Part shown: positions 46,606 through 56,632 of the stretch, in pieces
How positions within the stretch are numbered: position 1 is the first letter of the stretch
Layout: each line of letters starts with the position of its first letter
DNA from: Myxococcus stipitatus
Lineage (GTDB): Bacteria; Myxococcota; Myxococcia; Myxococcales; Myxococcaceae
Assembly (NCBI RefSeq): GCF_021412625.1
Contig: NZ_JAKCFI010000003.1
Coordinates: 372,001-436,000, forward strand
Direction: 5' to 3'
Length of the DNA: 64,000 nt
The notes under the pieces: generated by a model
Databases searched by the model: none
Seen by the model: only the letters and a program-made list of their open reading frames with translations
What the model was told of the DNA's origin: nothing
Made by a program: the position numbers and the translations under genes

Positions 46606-47442
46606 TCAGGCCGCGTCGAACAGGTTGCCGCTCTTGCGGTTGTCGAAATAGGTCAGGTCCACCAGGAGCGCGGCGGCGACGACGAGTTGACGCAGCCTCC
46701 CGTCGGTGCACGACGGATGGAACTCGATGGAGAAGTTGTCCGCGTCGCTGAAGGCCTCCTGGAGGAGGCCGCTCCAGTGCTTGCGGATGACGGCCTGCTC
46801 CACGCCGCGCTGGAGGACCTGGAAGGTCCAGGGCTTGAAGAACGGCCCCTGCACGGTGGCGACCACCGCGCCGCCGGGCGTGACGATGTCGAAGCACCGG
46901 CTGAAGAAGCGGAAGCGCTGGACGAGGGTGCCCAGCTCGCGGCCGTCCCACGCGAACACCTCCGCGCGGGCGAACAGGAAGCTCCAGGGGCGCTCCACCG
47001 CGAGCGCCATCATGCCGCCGGGCGTCATGCACTCCAGGCGCGCGCGATAGAAGGGCCAGAAGTTGCGGATGAGTCGCGAGGCCCAGCCGTCGCCCGTCTC
47101 GCCCACGAACAGCGAGCCGCGGCCCTGCTCGTCGCAGACCTCGTAGCGGTTGCGCCCCTCCCAGCCGACGAGCATCTCCAGGACCTCGCGCTGCTGGCGC
47201 ATGCGCAGCCGGGGCGCGGTGAGCACCGCGTCCAGCGACTGGCGCAGCGACAGGCTCATGTTGCGCGGGTCGCCGGGCGCGCCCTTGCCCGCGCGCGCCT
47301 CGATGGCCAGCTCCTCCGGCGCGGAGGCCGGGGCGGTGGCGCCGTCGGTGGCCGCGTCGGCGCCCGGTTCGGGCCCGCGCTGACGCGCGCCCCAGTCCAG
47401 CTCCAGCTCCGTGCCGTCATCCCACTTCGGCGGATGGCCCAT
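46606..47442 (-). CDS. Phospholipid scramblase/LURP-one-like protein
   Basis: The protein has 278 residues. After a low-complexity N-terminus (residues 10-45) comes a beta-barrel-like domain with the pattern RNRYEVCDEQGRGSLFVGE, PWSFLFARAEVFAWDGRELG, FDIVTPGGAVVATVQGP and a closing LRQLVVAAALLVDLTYFDN. This is the layout of the scramblase/Tubby-like (LURP-one) superfamily, whose last helix is hydrophobic. Bacterial members have no settled role; membrane association is likely. ATG 47442 is chosen since it opens the conserved-looking part. Confidence 0.75.
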   Translation of the reverse strand: MGHPPKWDDGTELELDWGARQRGPEPGADAATDGATAPASAPEELAIEARAGKGAPGDPRNMSLSLRQSLDAVLTAPRLRMRQQREVLEMLVGWEGRNRYEVCDEQGRGSLFVGETGDGWASRLIRNFWPFYRARLECMTPGGMMALAVERPWSFLFARAEVFAWDGRELGTLVQRFRFFSRCFDIVTPGGAVVATVQGPFFKPWTFQVLQRGVEQAVIRKHWSGLLQEAFSDADNFSIEFHPSCTDGRLRQLVVAAALLVDLTYFDNRKSGNLFDAA

Positions 47443-47491
47443 GACGGCCCGCCTTAAGTGGCGCCCGGGGAAGGCGCAAATCACGGGGGCT

Positions 47492-49906
47492 TCAGGGCGT
47501 CGCGGTCACCCGCGGCCAGGCGGGCTTCACCGTTCGCGACTCCTGGGCCTGGCCCTTCACCTCCACCACCTCGCGGTGGACGACCCGTCGCTCCGGGTCG
47601 GCCGCGACCGTCCCCTCGAGCAGGTAGGTGTACCGGCCCGGGGTGAGTCCGGAGACGCGCATGCTCGCCGCGTCCTCCGCGTCCGGGGGGATGGCCATGA
47701 AGAAGTCCGCCCGTCCCAGCTGCTGGGGCGCGGGGACCTCGCCGGGGAGCAGCACCGCGTGAGCGAAGGCGACCGCTTCTCCCGTGGGGAGCCGGGGAAG
47801 GGTGGAGTGGCGGAGGGTCAACGTGGTGGGGCCCGCCATCTCCCGGAAGGTGACGCTCGCGTGCTCTCCCATGGCCAGCTTCACGGTCTGGGGCATGAAG
47901 CGCCTGAGGACACGCCGCGGCTTCCTCCTCCCCGTGAAGTCATGGGTCTGCTCGACGACGGAGACGCCGTAGGTGCAGGCCGTGAGCTGCTCCACCGTGG
48001 CGGCGCCGTCGGTGACCTGGACGCCGTTGCGTGGGGTCAGGTCGTCCAGGCACTGAAGGTCGACGGTGTCCCCGGCGGGGCGGCCCTTGCGGTCCACGAC
48101 GGTGACGGAGAGGCGGGCCTCGGAGGCCAGGCTCAGCGCGAGCGCCTGGTTGCCCTCGCCGAGCTCCATGGAGCGTTCCAGGTACTTCGGGTGGCGGAGC
48201 TCCAGCGTCAAGGCTTGCGTGGGGACATGCGGCATCTCGAAGGTGCCATCCGGCCCCGTCGTGGCGTGGGTGGCGGGCAGGTATTGCACGAACCGGGAGC
48301 CTTCGATGTCCTGGGTCCGGGTGAGCACGTCGACTCCGGGGATGGGCGCCGACGTCCGCGCGTCGCGCACGGTGCCGCGGATGCTCCGCCCCGGCTTCAG
48401 CACGAGGGCCCCGACGTCCGTCACCTTGCCGAAGACGACGTTCGCGACGCCCACGTGAGGGGCGAGCCCGGGGGCCGTGACCTTCACCCGTCGCTCCGGC
48501 GGACCGGGGTTGGCGTTGATCTCGAAGGAACCGTCCTTGGATTCGAAGTCCGCCTCGTTGAGGGTGAAGCGCGTGATGGGCGTGCCGTCCTCGCGGACCA
48601 CGCGACCTCGGATGCCTCCATTGCGACGGAGCACCAGTCGTATCTCCCCGGTCCCCGCGTTCAACGCGACGGTCGGAGACAAGCCCATGTCGTCCGGCTC
48701 GGTGGGGGGCGTCGTGAGCAGCGTGTAGTAGTCGTACTGGACCCGGAAGTGCGTGGGGCCGACCTGCATGTGCCGGAGGGTGAAGCGGCCGTGCTCGTCG
48801 GTGGTGCTGTCCTGGCGCAGCTCGCCGCCGTCCTTGGTGGTCGCGGTGCCGACCACGTAGGCCCCGCGCATGGGGCTGCCCTCCTCGTTCACGACGACGC
48901 CGGAGATGGAGACGCCGGTCTCCAGCACCAGCTTCGCGGCCACCGTCTTCGTGTCCTCCTGGACCTGGAACGTGTCATTCGCCTCGCCGGGCGAGCCGCT
49001 GGGGAGCCGGGCCGAGACCGCGTAGTCGCCGGGAGGGAGCCCCAGGAAGAAGTAGCTGCCGTCATCCCGGGTGGAGACCTGCTCCAGCTCGTGACGCGTA
49101 TTCGGGGGCTCCACGGAGAACAGGGTGAGCTTCGCGGACCGGACCGGTTGTCCACGCGGGTCCGCCACCGTGACGTCGAGCCGGGCTCCTTCGCGCATGT
49201 CCAGCCGCAGGTTCCGGGCCGGCGCGTCCACTTCCAGGAGGGTGTCGCGGAAGTTGTAGAAGCGGCGCGCGGAGGCTCGCACCAGGTAGCGGCCGGGCTG
49301 TGCCAGCTCGAAGAAGAAGCGCCCCTCGCGGGATACCTCCATCCAGGGGCTCTCCTCGTCGTCGTCCGTCGTGCCGGGCGCCTCCTCGTCGGCGGTGGCC
49401 TGCTGGGCCGGGGGGGCGGGCGGCGCGTCGAGCCGGTCGAGCGTCACCCAGCCATACGGCAGGGGCCGGCCCGTGGGGTCCACGACGACGCCCTCGATGA
49501 TGACCGCCCGCTTCAGCGTGAAGTCCAGGGTCGAGGTGGGCGCCGACAGCTCGGCCTCCGCGTCCTCGTGGCCCAGGTATCCCTTCGCGTCCACGACGAT
49601 GCGGCAGGGCCCGATGGGCAGCGTGCGCAGCGTGAAGGCGCCATTCGCGCGCGTGGTGGCCGCCACGCGGGGCGCCTGCTCCTGCCCGACGTAGACGTGC
49701 ACGGTGGCCCCCTCGATGGGCTGGCCCGCGTCGTCGCGGACGATGCCCTGGACATCCATCAGGGCCGGCCCGCGCGCAGCCGACGCGGAGGCTCGCGAGC
49801 GTGGGGCCTGGGCGGTCTTCTGCGGCGTGGCGTGGACCACGAAGGCCATGGAAACAGCCACGGTCACCATGCTTCGCATCACGGCAACCCAGGTTCGTCC
49901 GCGCAT
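47492..49906 (-). CDS. Carboxypeptidase-regulatory-like surface protein (array member 1)
   Basis: This 804-residue exported protein is made of beta-sandwich modules of the carboxypeptidase-regulatory (CarboxypepD_reg/SpaA-like) type, each with xGxVxDxxGxPxxGAxV and DGxFxLxxLPxGxY patterns. The family signature GGIRGRVVREDGTPITRF is present. It is the shortest full member: it lacks the first 300 or so residues of its paralogues and starts directly at the module that matches the middle of the next gene (PIEGATVHVYVGQEQAP). It has its own signal sequence (VAVMRSMVTVAVSMAFVVHA). Such modules are structural; the role is probably adhesion or surface-layer building (inference). Confidence 0.82.
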   Translation of the reverse strand: MRGRTWVAVMRSMVTVAVSMAFVVHATPQKTAQAPRSRASASAARGPALMDVQGIVRDDAGQPIEGATVHVYVGQEQAPRVAATTRANGAFTLRTLPIGPCRIVVDAKGYLGHEDAEAELSAPTSTLDFTLKRAVIIEGVVVDPTGRPLPYGWVTLDRLDAPPAPPAQQATADEEAPGTTDDDEESPWMEVSREGRFFFELAQPGRYLVRASARRFYNFRDTLLEVDAPARNLRLDMREGARLDVTVADPRGQPVRSAKLTLFSVEPPNTRHELEQVSTRDDGSYFFLGLPPGDYAVSARLPSGSPGEANDTFQVQEDTKTVAAKLVLETGVSISGVVVNEEGSPMRGAYVVGTATTKDGGELRQDSTTDEHGRFTLRHMQVGPTHFRVQYDYYTLLTTPPTEPDDMGLSPTVALNAGTGEIRLVLRRNGGIRGRVVREDGTPITRFTLNEADFESKDGSFEINANPGPPERRVKVTAPGLAPHVGVANVVFGKVTDVGALVLKPGRSIRGTVRDARTSAPIPGVDVLTRTQDIEGSRFVQYLPATHATTGPDGTFEMPHVPTQALTLELRHPKYLERSMELGEGNQALALSLASEARLSVTVVDRKGRPAGDTVDLQCLDDLTPRNGVQVTDGAATVEQLTACTYGVSVVEQTHDFTGRRKPRRVLRRFMPQTVKLAMGEHASVTFREMAGPTTLTLRHSTLPRLPTGEAVAFAHAVLLPGEVPAPQQLGRADFFMAIPPDAEDAASMRVSGLTPGRYTYLLEGTVAADPERRVVHREVVEVKGQAQESRTVKPAWPRVTATP

Positions 49907-49936
49907 GTCTCCCTCTCTGCCGGGGACGCTAACAGG
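49907..49936 (-). repeat. Array leader element, copy A (diverged)
   Basis: The bases just before the start of array member 1 resemble the leaders of members 2 and 3 (CTGTTAGCGTCC, then a purine-rich ribosome site) but are more diverged. Confidence 0.45.
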
Positions 49937-49980
49937 CGGCTCTCCGGTCCGTCTCGTCGGCGAGCGTCGTCGCGGGTCGC

Positions 49981-52900
49981 TCAAGGGGTCTCGCGCCACG
50001 GCCGCCACTGGAGCTGGACGTCGCGGCGCACGTGCCCGCGCCCTCGGACGTCGAGCAGCTCCCGGTGGACGACGGGGGGCCTCGGTGGGGGCGCCGCCCG
50101 GGCGAACCCGAAGACGAAGTACGTGTAGCGACCCTCGGCCAGGTGGGAGTAGCTCGCGCCCTCGCTGTCGCTCGCGTCCGGGAAGAGCTTCATGGGCTCC
50201 AGCGTGGACGAGAAGGTCTGCTTGTCGGAAGGGAGGGGGACGTCTCCGGCGAGCAGCACGGAGTAGTGGTGGATGAAGCGCTCGTTGGAAGACGCGGCCA
50301 CGTGGCGCAGGCGCAGGTTCACGGGGCCCACCGTCTCCCGGAACACCAGGCGCGGATGGTCGCCGGGCTTCAGCTCGATGCGCCGGGGCTGGAACCGCAT
50401 GAAGAGGTCCTCCTCTCCATCCGGTGTCCTGCTCTCGTGCGGGGTCACGACATAGGTACCGGAGGCCAGCTGGGGCGCGGTGTACGTGCCGTCGTCGTCG
50501 ACCAGGAACTCCTCGGCGTCCCTTCCGTCCAGGGGTTGGAGGGTCACCACGACCTGCGCGGGCTTGCCGCGGCGATCCACCGCCACGACGGTCAGCTGGG
50601 CCGCGCGCGACAGGCGCAGCTCCAGTTTGCTGTCATTGGCTCCAACGGGTTGGAGCAGGGGCAGATAGTCCGGATGGGAGATGGCCACCTTGTGCGCGGC
50701 CTCCCCGAGGTTCGGGAACTCGAAGGCGCCGTCCGGGCCCGTGGAGGTGACCTCGAGCTTGGGAGGCGTGTGGTACATGCGCGCCTCCTCCTGGACGGAG
50801 AGGATGCGCACCTCCGCGCCCACGACGGGAGCGGACGTCCGCGCGTCGACCGCCCGGCCCCGCATCCGCCAGCCGGTCTTCAGGGTGATGTCCCCCAGGT
50901 CCGTGTTGCTCCCGCGCTCGACCGAGCCCACGCGGATGACGCTGGCGAACCCGGGGGCGGAGACGCGCAGCGGCATCTCTCGCCCCGGCCCCGTGGTGAC
51001 CTCGAAGCGGCCATCCGGGGCCTCGACCGACGACAGGTTGACCGAGAAACGCTGGATGGGGGTTCCATCCTCGCGGAGCACACGCCCCCGGAAGCCTCCG
51101 TTGTAGCGGAGGACCAGCCGCACCTCGCGCCCCTCCTCCACCTCGATGGTGGTGGGAGGATGAGGGTGCATCGATGTCGGCTGGGAGGGCGGGTGGGTGA
51201 TGAGCGAGTAGCCAGCGGCCTGGACCATGAACCGGGTGGTGCCGGGCCGCATCTTCTCGAGGGTGAAGCGCCCCTGCTCGTCGGTGCGGGCCCCCGCCGA
51301 TGCGCCCGGGCCATGGGCCAGCACCGTGAGCCCGGGGGCGAGTTCGCGTCCATCCTCGGTCACCACGATGCCGGAGATGGTGATGCTCGGTTCCACCTCC
51401 ACCTCCAGCTGGACCTTCACGGTCGCCGTCTCCGCGCCATGTATCTGGACGGGCCACATCCTCGCGTCGGACGGCACCGTCCCGTCGGGGGGGCCCGCCT
51501 GGACCACGTAGCTGCCAGGGGGAAGCGCTCCCACGTCGAAGGAGGCGCCGGACTCTCCGGCGGTGGTCGTGGCGACGACCTTGCCGGGGGCTTGGGGCGT
51601 GCCTTCCCGCAGGGTGACGGAGGCACGGGAGGCGGGACGACCTCTCGAGTCCACCACGGTGCCTTGGATGCGCGCGCCTTCGCGAATCACCACGCGCAGG
51701 CCCTGGCTGGGAGCGAGGACCTCCTGGGTGAAATCCAGGTGTCGCCCCATGCGGCGCTGGGAGGGAGACGTGAACAGGCGATAGCGGCCCGGGTGGGCGA
51801 CTTCGAAGGAGAAGCGCCCGTCGTCGTCGCACTCGGTCGTGGCGACCCCTCCCGCTTCGTCGTCCAGGGTCGACGTGGTGTCCTCCCCTCCCCAGTCCGG
51901 CTCGGGCCTCTTCGGCCCGTCCAGTCGTTCGAGCGCGAGCCCGTAGCCATCGAAAGGCTGGTCCAAGTCGCCGACGAAGACGACCCCGCTGATGAGCAGG
52001 GCGCGCCGCAGCGTGAAGTCCAGGGAGCGGGTGGACTCCAGCAGCTCGCCGTCCGGCTCCACGGTCTCCAGGTAGCCCTCCGCGTCCACCTCGAAGCGGC
52101 AGGGCCCGATGGGATGCGTCTCCAGCGTGAAGCGGCCGTCCGCTCCCGTGGTGACCTCCAGCCGAGGGGCCTCCTCCTTGTCGACGAGGACCTTCACGAC
52201 GGCGCCCTCGATGGGGCGCCCCGTGTCGTCCTGGACGTTGCCCTCGACCTGGATGGGCTCGGCGAGCGTGAGGCGGGTTTCGATGACCCGCGTCCGCGGC
52301 GACAGCTTCACGGTGGCGCGCGCGCTCAGGTTCTCGCGGGTCGCCAGCAGCGTGAAGTCTCCCGGCTCCAGCCCCTTCAGCGCGAAGCGTCCGTCGTCGT
52401 CCGTGACGGTGGAGTGGCCGGTCTCCGCCGCGCGGACCTCGACCCCGGCGGCCGGGCGCTCCTGGAAGAAGACCTGTCCGAGGATGTCGCGAGGCGGGTG
52501 GAGCACGAACTCCTTGCGGCCGTGGCCCCAGGGCTCGTTCGTGTACAGCGTCACGAAGCCAGGGCTGGAGATGACGATGCCTTCGCCCTCCGGGGGGCGG
52601 AGGCCGACCTCGAAGTGACCGGCCTGGTCCGTGCGCGCCTCGAAGTAGCGGGAGTGCTTCGCGGGAAAGACGGTCACGCGGGCGTCGACGATGGGGTCCC
52701 CCTCCTCGTCCACGACGCGCGCGGAGAGCTTCCGGGTGAGCGTCAGCTCGAGCCGTACGTCCTGGTCTCCCGGCATCACCTCGGGCTTCAGCACCGCGCC
52801 ACGCTCGTCCAGCACCCAGAGCGCCACGGGTGTGCCGGACACCCCCTCCAGCGAGAAGCTCCCATCGGCGCGGGAGGTGGTCCGCGCCACCACGGGAGCG

Positions 52901-53259
52901 TCGCCCCGGCCCTCCGCGACGAGTCGCATCAGCTCGAGCCGGGGTGCGCCCTGGCACTCGGGGGATGACAAGGACAGCTCGGGCTCCTGCTCGCCGCAGG
53001 GCAGCGTGGACAAGGTCTCGCCGGGGAGGCTCCGCGTGGCGGAGACCTCGACGCCCGCGACGGGGGCTCCCTGCTTGGTGAGGACGAGGCCTCGGATGAG
53101 GTCCGCTGCTCGCGCGGGCTCTTGGGGAACGACCATGACGGGCGCGCCCTTCGTCGCGGCGGGCTCGGCGGCCTCGGGCGGCATCTCCCGGACGAGCACG
53201 ACGGCGACGGATGCTCCCAGCACCAGCACCCCGAGCATGATGAAGACGGGCCTGCGCAT
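49981..53259 (-). CDS. Carboxypeptidase-regulatory-like surface protein (array member 2)
   Basis: The protein has 1092 residues. The N-terminus MRRPVFIMLGVLVLGASVAVVL is a signal anchor without a lipobox Cys. The first exported block has a paired-Cys segment (LSTLPC, then LSLSSPEC) that recurs in members 3 and 5. About eight or nine carboxypeptidase-regulatory-like beta modules follow, with the signature GGFRGRVLREDGTPIQRF. The end reads EGRYTYFVFGF, then LQWRPWRETP. It is probably periplasmic or surface-exposed, anchored in the inner membrane or released after cleavage. It has no catalytic motif. Confidence 0.85.
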   Translation of the reverse strand: MRRPVFIMLGVLVLGASVAVVLVREMPPEAAEPAATKGAPVMVVPQEPARAADLIRGLVLTKQGAPVAGVEVSATRSLPGETLSTLPCGEQEPELSLSSPECQGAPRLELMRLVAEGRGDAPVVARTTSRADGSFSLEGVSGTPVALWVLDERGAVLKPEVMPGDQDVRLELTLTRKLSARVVDEEGDPIVDARVTVFPAKHSRYFEARTDQAGHFEVGLRPPEGEGIVISSPGFVTLYTNEPWGHGRKEFVLHPPRDILGQVFFQERPAAGVEVRAAETGHSTVTDDDGRFALKGLEPGDFTLLATRENLSARATVKLSPRTRVIETRLTLAEPIQVEGNVQDDTGRPIEGAVVKVLVDKEEAPRLEVTTGADGRFTLETHPIGPCRFEVDAEGYLETVEPDGELLESTRSLDFTLRRALLISGVVFVGDLDQPFDGYGLALERLDGPKRPEPDWGGEDTTSTLDDEAGGVATTECDDDGRFSFEVAHPGRYRLFTSPSQRRMGRHLDFTQEVLAPSQGLRVVIREGARIQGTVVDSRGRPASRASVTLREGTPQAPGKVVATTTAGESGASFDVGALPPGSYVVQAGPPDGTVPSDARMWPVQIHGAETATVKVQLEVEVEPSITISGIVVTEDGRELAPGLTVLAHGPGASAGARTDEQGRFTLEKMRPGTTRFMVQAAGYSLITHPPSQPTSMHPHPPTTIEVEEGREVRLVLRYNGGFRGRVLREDGTPIQRFSVNLSSVEAPDGRFEVTTGPGREMPLRVSAPGFASVIRVGSVERGSNTDLGDITLKTGWRMRGRAVDARTSAPVVGAEVRILSVQEEARMYHTPPKLEVTSTGPDGAFEFPNLGEAAHKVAISHPDYLPLLQPVGANDSKLELRLSRAAQLTVVAVDRRGKPAQVVVTLQPLDGRDAEEFLVDDDGTYTAPQLASGTYVVTPHESRTPDGEEDLFMRFQPRRIELKPGDHPRLVFRETVGPVNLRLRHVAASSNERFIHHYSVLLAGDVPLPSDKQTFSSTLEPMKLFPDASDSEGASYSHLAEGRYTYFVFGFARAAPPPRPPVVHRELLDVRGRGHVRRDVQLQWRPWRETP

Positions 53260-53289
53260 GGACTCCCTCCCTGGGGTGGACGTTAGCAG
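53260..53289 (-). repeat. Array leader element, copy B
   Basis: CTGCTAACGTCCACCCCAGG, followed by a GGGAGGGAG ribosome site, stands directly before the ATG of member 2. The same bases precede member 3. Confidence 0.75.
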
Positions 53290-53307
53290 GCGGGGGCGGC
53301 CGCGGCG

Positions 53308-56300
53308 TCAGGGGCCGGTGGCCAGCGGGCGCCAATGGAGGGGGATCTCCAGGGACAGCTCTTCCTTGTCGGGGATGTCCACCACCTGTCGATGGAGGTA
53401 CGTCTCGTCGCTGTCGAGGACTCTCGCGACGACGAACAGCGTGTACCGGCCCGCGGGGAGCCGCGTCGTGAGGCCCGACCCGGAGGAGTCCAGGGTGTCC
53501 TGGTAAGGGAGCGACAGGGCCCCCGCGAGCAGGTTCAGCTCGGCGTGAGTTCGGGGCCAGGGAAGGTCTCCACGGAAGAGGTAGCTGATGCCGATGTAGA
53601 GCTGCTCACCCGAGGGGCCTGGAGGAATCTCCCCCGGTGTGGTCAGCCGCACCAGGGTGCCACGGGTCACTTCGCGGAACCTCAGCGTCACCCGTGCCCC
53701 CGGGGCCAGCGTCACCGTCTGGGGCAGATAGGTGGGGGTCTTGAAGCCCAGGTCGTTGGGCCCCACCACGTAGGTCCCTGGCTTCAGCTGCGTCAGTTCG
53801 AAGCTGCCGTCGTCTTCCAGTGGGACGTCTTCGTCCCGCCTCTCCAGGGGAGGTCCCAGCGACAGCACCCGGAGGAGGGTCGACGAGGGTGGGTGGCCTT
53901 CCCGGTCGAGGACGGTTCCGGAGATGCGGCCCGCTGGCGGGAGGCGGAGCTCCAAGGCGATGTCGCTCGCGCCAGCTTGTTGGAGATGCGGTGGGTAGTC
54001 CGGATGGTCGACCTTCAGCATCCAGCGCTCGTCGCCCAGGTTCCTGAACTCGAACGTGCCGTCGAAGAGGGTGGTGAGGGTGGTGGTGTTCTGGGATTGA
54101 GGGAACCGCTGCTCGGAGTCGTCCTCCTCGATGCCGGAGGCGAGGAAGGGCGTGATGTGGACCTCCGCGCCGACGATGGGCGCGGACGTCGAGGCGTCGA
54201 GCACCCGGCCCCGCAGTCGCTTGCCAGGCTTCAAGACGACGTCCCCCAGGTCGACCTGCTCGCCGGCAGGCACGGTCACCTCCTTCAGGACCTCGGAGAG
54301 CCCGGGCGCGAAGAAGGAGAGCCAGCGAGGGCCCGGCTCATCCACGTCGAAGAGGAAGGTGCCGTCCAGTTCGCGGAACTCACGCTGGTTGATGTCGAAG
54401 CGGGTAATGGGCGTGCCGTCCTCGCGGATCAGCCGTCCTCGGACGCCTCCGTTGTAGCGAACCACCAACCGCACGTCCTGGGAGCCCGCGGCCACGATGC
54501 TGGTCGTGTACCGCCCATGGTCTTTCGACTGCGGTGACGAGAGCGGGCCGTACAACGTGTAACCCACCGCCTTGACCGTGAGCGTGCAGGGCCCGGGCAG
54601 CAGATGTTTCACGGCGAAGCGTCCCTGCTCGTCGGAGACGACCTCCACGGTCGAGTAGAGGGGCGCCCTGCCGGGCTTCTTCAGGTGGTCGGAGAGCTTC
54701 GGGTCGGACCGGGCGGAGATCCGGGCCGAGGGGATGGGGCGGTTGGACTCGTCCACGACGACACCGGACACGCTCAGCCCGACCTCCAGCTTCATCGTCA
54801 CCGTCACCGTCTCCGTGCCGCGAACCTCCACGGGGAGCGCCGCGCGGTGGTGCGTGCCTTCCCTGAAGACGGCCACGAGCATGTGCCGACCCGGAGTGAC
54901 GCCTCCCAGCGAGAACCGACCGTTCGCGTCGGAGAGGGTGGGGGCCTCCGTGAGCGCCGCGTCCGCGTTGGCGCGCAGCGAGAGCTGCACCTGCTCGACG
55001 GGCGCTCCCTGGGAGTCCACCACCTGGCCCTCGACCTTGCCGCCAGGACGCAGGACCAGCCGCACGTCCGTGGCTGGCGCGTCCACCGGCTGTCGCGCGG
55101 TCATGAAGTGCTGGGAGTGGGTCTGGAGGTGGAAGCGGGAGGGCCGCGGCACCGTGAACAGGAAGCGCCCCTCCGCATCGGTCTCGAGCCGCTCCGTGTC
55201 CGAATCCGAGCGGGTGGGGTCGGTGTCGTCATCCTCGTCCCGTGGCGGAGAGTGGAGGAGGACGACGACGTCCGGTACCGGGCGGCCGTCGGTGTCCACC
55301 ACGACGCCCTGGACGATGGGGGCGGCCTGGAGGACGAGGTCCAGCGAAGGCACCGGATGGGTCAGGGTGATGGGCGGGGTTTCGATTTCCATGAACCCCG
55401 TGGCCCGGGCTCCGAAGCTACAACTTCCGCCGGGCATGTCGTCGAAGCTGAAGCGGCCCTCGGCGTCGGCGGAGGTGTACCTGTTGAACTCCTCGTTCGC
55501 GCAGGGGTAGTTGAACACCCGTGCGTTGGGGATGGGGCGGCCGTGTGCATCCTTCACGGTGCCGCGGACCTGGAGCCTCGGTTCGAGCACGATGCGGACG
55601 TCGACCTCCCGCTGCTCTTCGCCGAGCCGCACCTGTTCCCTGCCGTGCCAGTGCGGATCGATGTCCGTCAGCAGATACTCGCCCGGGGGCATGTCCTCGA
55701 GGGTGAAGCGCCCCTCCTCGCCCGTCGTCACGGACTGCCCGGTTTCGTGGACCTTGATGCGCACACCGGGGAGTGGCTGCTGCTCCAGGGAGACCGCCTG
55801 CCCGACGATGCGCCGTGAGGCGTGGAGCACCACGTCCCTCGGGTCCTTCTCCCGCGCGGGCGAGAGGTTCGACAGGTACTCGGGCAGGTAGCCGGGCTGG
55901 GTGACGACGAGTCCGTAGATTCCGTCGGGCAGCGGGCCGAGCGAGAAGTGGCCCTGGGCATCCGCGGAGGTCTCGAAGTAGCGCGAATGTTCGTCGAGGA
56001 AGAGCGTCACGCTGGCGCCGTGCTGGGGGCGCATGGCCTCGTCGATGACGCGGCCGGAGAACATGACGCCCCCGCCGAGCACGAGCCGCACCATGGTGGC
56101 GTCCGTCCTCACGGCGGGCTCGACATGGGCGCCTTGGGAGCCCACGGCCCAGAGCGCGAGGGCGCCCCCCGGCAAGCCTTCCAGGGTGAAGGTTCCGTCC
56201 TCGCGGGAGGTCGTCCGCGCCACCACGGGCGCGCCACCGCGTCCCTCCTCCGCGAGCCCGAGCACCTCCAGTCGCGACTCCGTCGCGCAGTGCCTGGAGG

Positions 56301-56601
56301 ACAAGGGGATGTCGGGGGACTCGGCGCTGCACGGGATGGAGGACAGCGACTCGTCGGCCACGCTCACCGACGCGGTGACCTCCACGCCAGCGGCGGGGGC
56401 CCCGTTCGGAGTGACGACGGTGCCTTGGAGGACGCGCGTCCCGCGTGGAGGCGGTGCGGGCGTGGCTCCTCCGTCACGCGCACGCGCCGTGGTCCGCGCA
56501 TGCCCGTCGTGCTGGGGCTCGTCGGGTCTGCGTATCACCAGGAGCGCCACGCAAGCGCTCAGGAGGAGCACCCCGAGCATGATGAAGACGGGCCCGCGCA
56601 T
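53308..56601 (-). CDS. Carboxypeptidase-regulatory-like surface protein (array member 3)
   Basis: The protein has 1097 residues and is the closest paralogue of member 2: its first residues, MRGPVFIMLGVLLLSACVAL, differ by only a few. Here the helix contains LSAC, which fits a lipobox, so this copy may be a lipoprotein where member 2 is not. The paired-Cys segment (LSSIPC, then IPLSSRHC) and about eight regulatory-like beta modules follow. The signature is GGVRGRLIREDGTPITRF. The end reads AGRYTLFVVARV, then PLHWRPLATGP. Role unknown, probably structural at the surface. Confidence 0.85.
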   Translation of the reverse strand: MRGPVFIMLGVLLLSACVALLVIRRPDEPQHDGHARTTARARDGGATPAPPPRGTRVLQGTVVTPNGAPAAGVEVTASVSVADESLSSIPCSAESPDIPLSSRHCATESRLEVLGLAEEGRGGAPVVARTTSREDGTFTLEGLPGGALALWAVGSQGAHVEPAVRTDATMVRLVLGGGVMFSGRVIDEAMRPQHGASVTLFLDEHSRYFETSADAQGHFSLGPLPDGIYGLVVTQPGYLPEYLSNLSPAREKDPRDVVLHASRRIVGQAVSLEQQPLPGVRIKVHETGQSVTTGEEGRFTLEDMPPGEYLLTDIDPHWHGREQVRLGEEQREVDVRIVLEPRLQVRGTVKDAHGRPIPNARVFNYPCANEEFNRYTSADAEGRFSFDDMPGGSCSFGARATGFMEIETPPITLTHPVPSLDLVLQAAPIVQGVVVDTDGRPVPDVVVLLHSPPRDEDDDTDPTRSDSDTERLETDAEGRFLFTVPRPSRFHLQTHSQHFMTARQPVDAPATDVRLVLRPGGKVEGQVVDSQGAPVEQVQLSLRANADAALTEAPTLSDANGRFSLGGVTPGRHMLVAVFREGTHHRAALPVEVRGTETVTVTMKLEVGLSVSGVVVDESNRPIPSARISARSDPKLSDHLKKPGRAPLYSTVEVVSDEQGRFAVKHLLPGPCTLTVKAVGYTLYGPLSSPQSKDHGRYTTSIVAAGSQDVRLVVRYNGGVRGRLIREDGTPITRFDINQREFRELDGTFLFDVDEPGPRWLSFFAPGLSEVLKEVTVPAGEQVDLGDVVLKPGKRLRGRVLDASTSAPIVGAEVHITPFLASGIEEDDSEQRFPQSQNTTTLTTLFDGTFEFRNLGDERWMLKVDHPDYPPHLQQAGASDIALELRLPPAGRISGTVLDREGHPPSSTLLRVLSLGPPLERRDEDVPLEDDGSFELTQLKPGTYVVGPNDLGFKTPTYLPQTVTLAPGARVTLRFREVTRGTLVRLTTPGEIPPGPSGEQLYIGISYLFRGDLPWPRTHAELNLLAGALSLPYQDTLDSSGSGLTTRLPAGRYTLFVVARVLDSDETYLHRQVVDIPDKEELSLEIPLHWRPLATGP

Positions 56602-56632
56602 GGTCTCCCCTCCCTGGGGTGGACGTTAGCAG
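56602..56632 (-). repeat. Array leader element, copy C
   Basis: This is the same leader as copy B with one or two changes. Its CTAACG bases also supply the TAA stop of array member 4 (56626-56628), so the end of member 4 runs into the leader of member 3. Confidence 0.7.

Noticed and set aside
50032..52968. A 978-codon plus-strand frame inside array member 2.
   Set aside because: Arg/Gly/Leu-rich shadow; the opposite strand has the module patterns shared with four paralogues.
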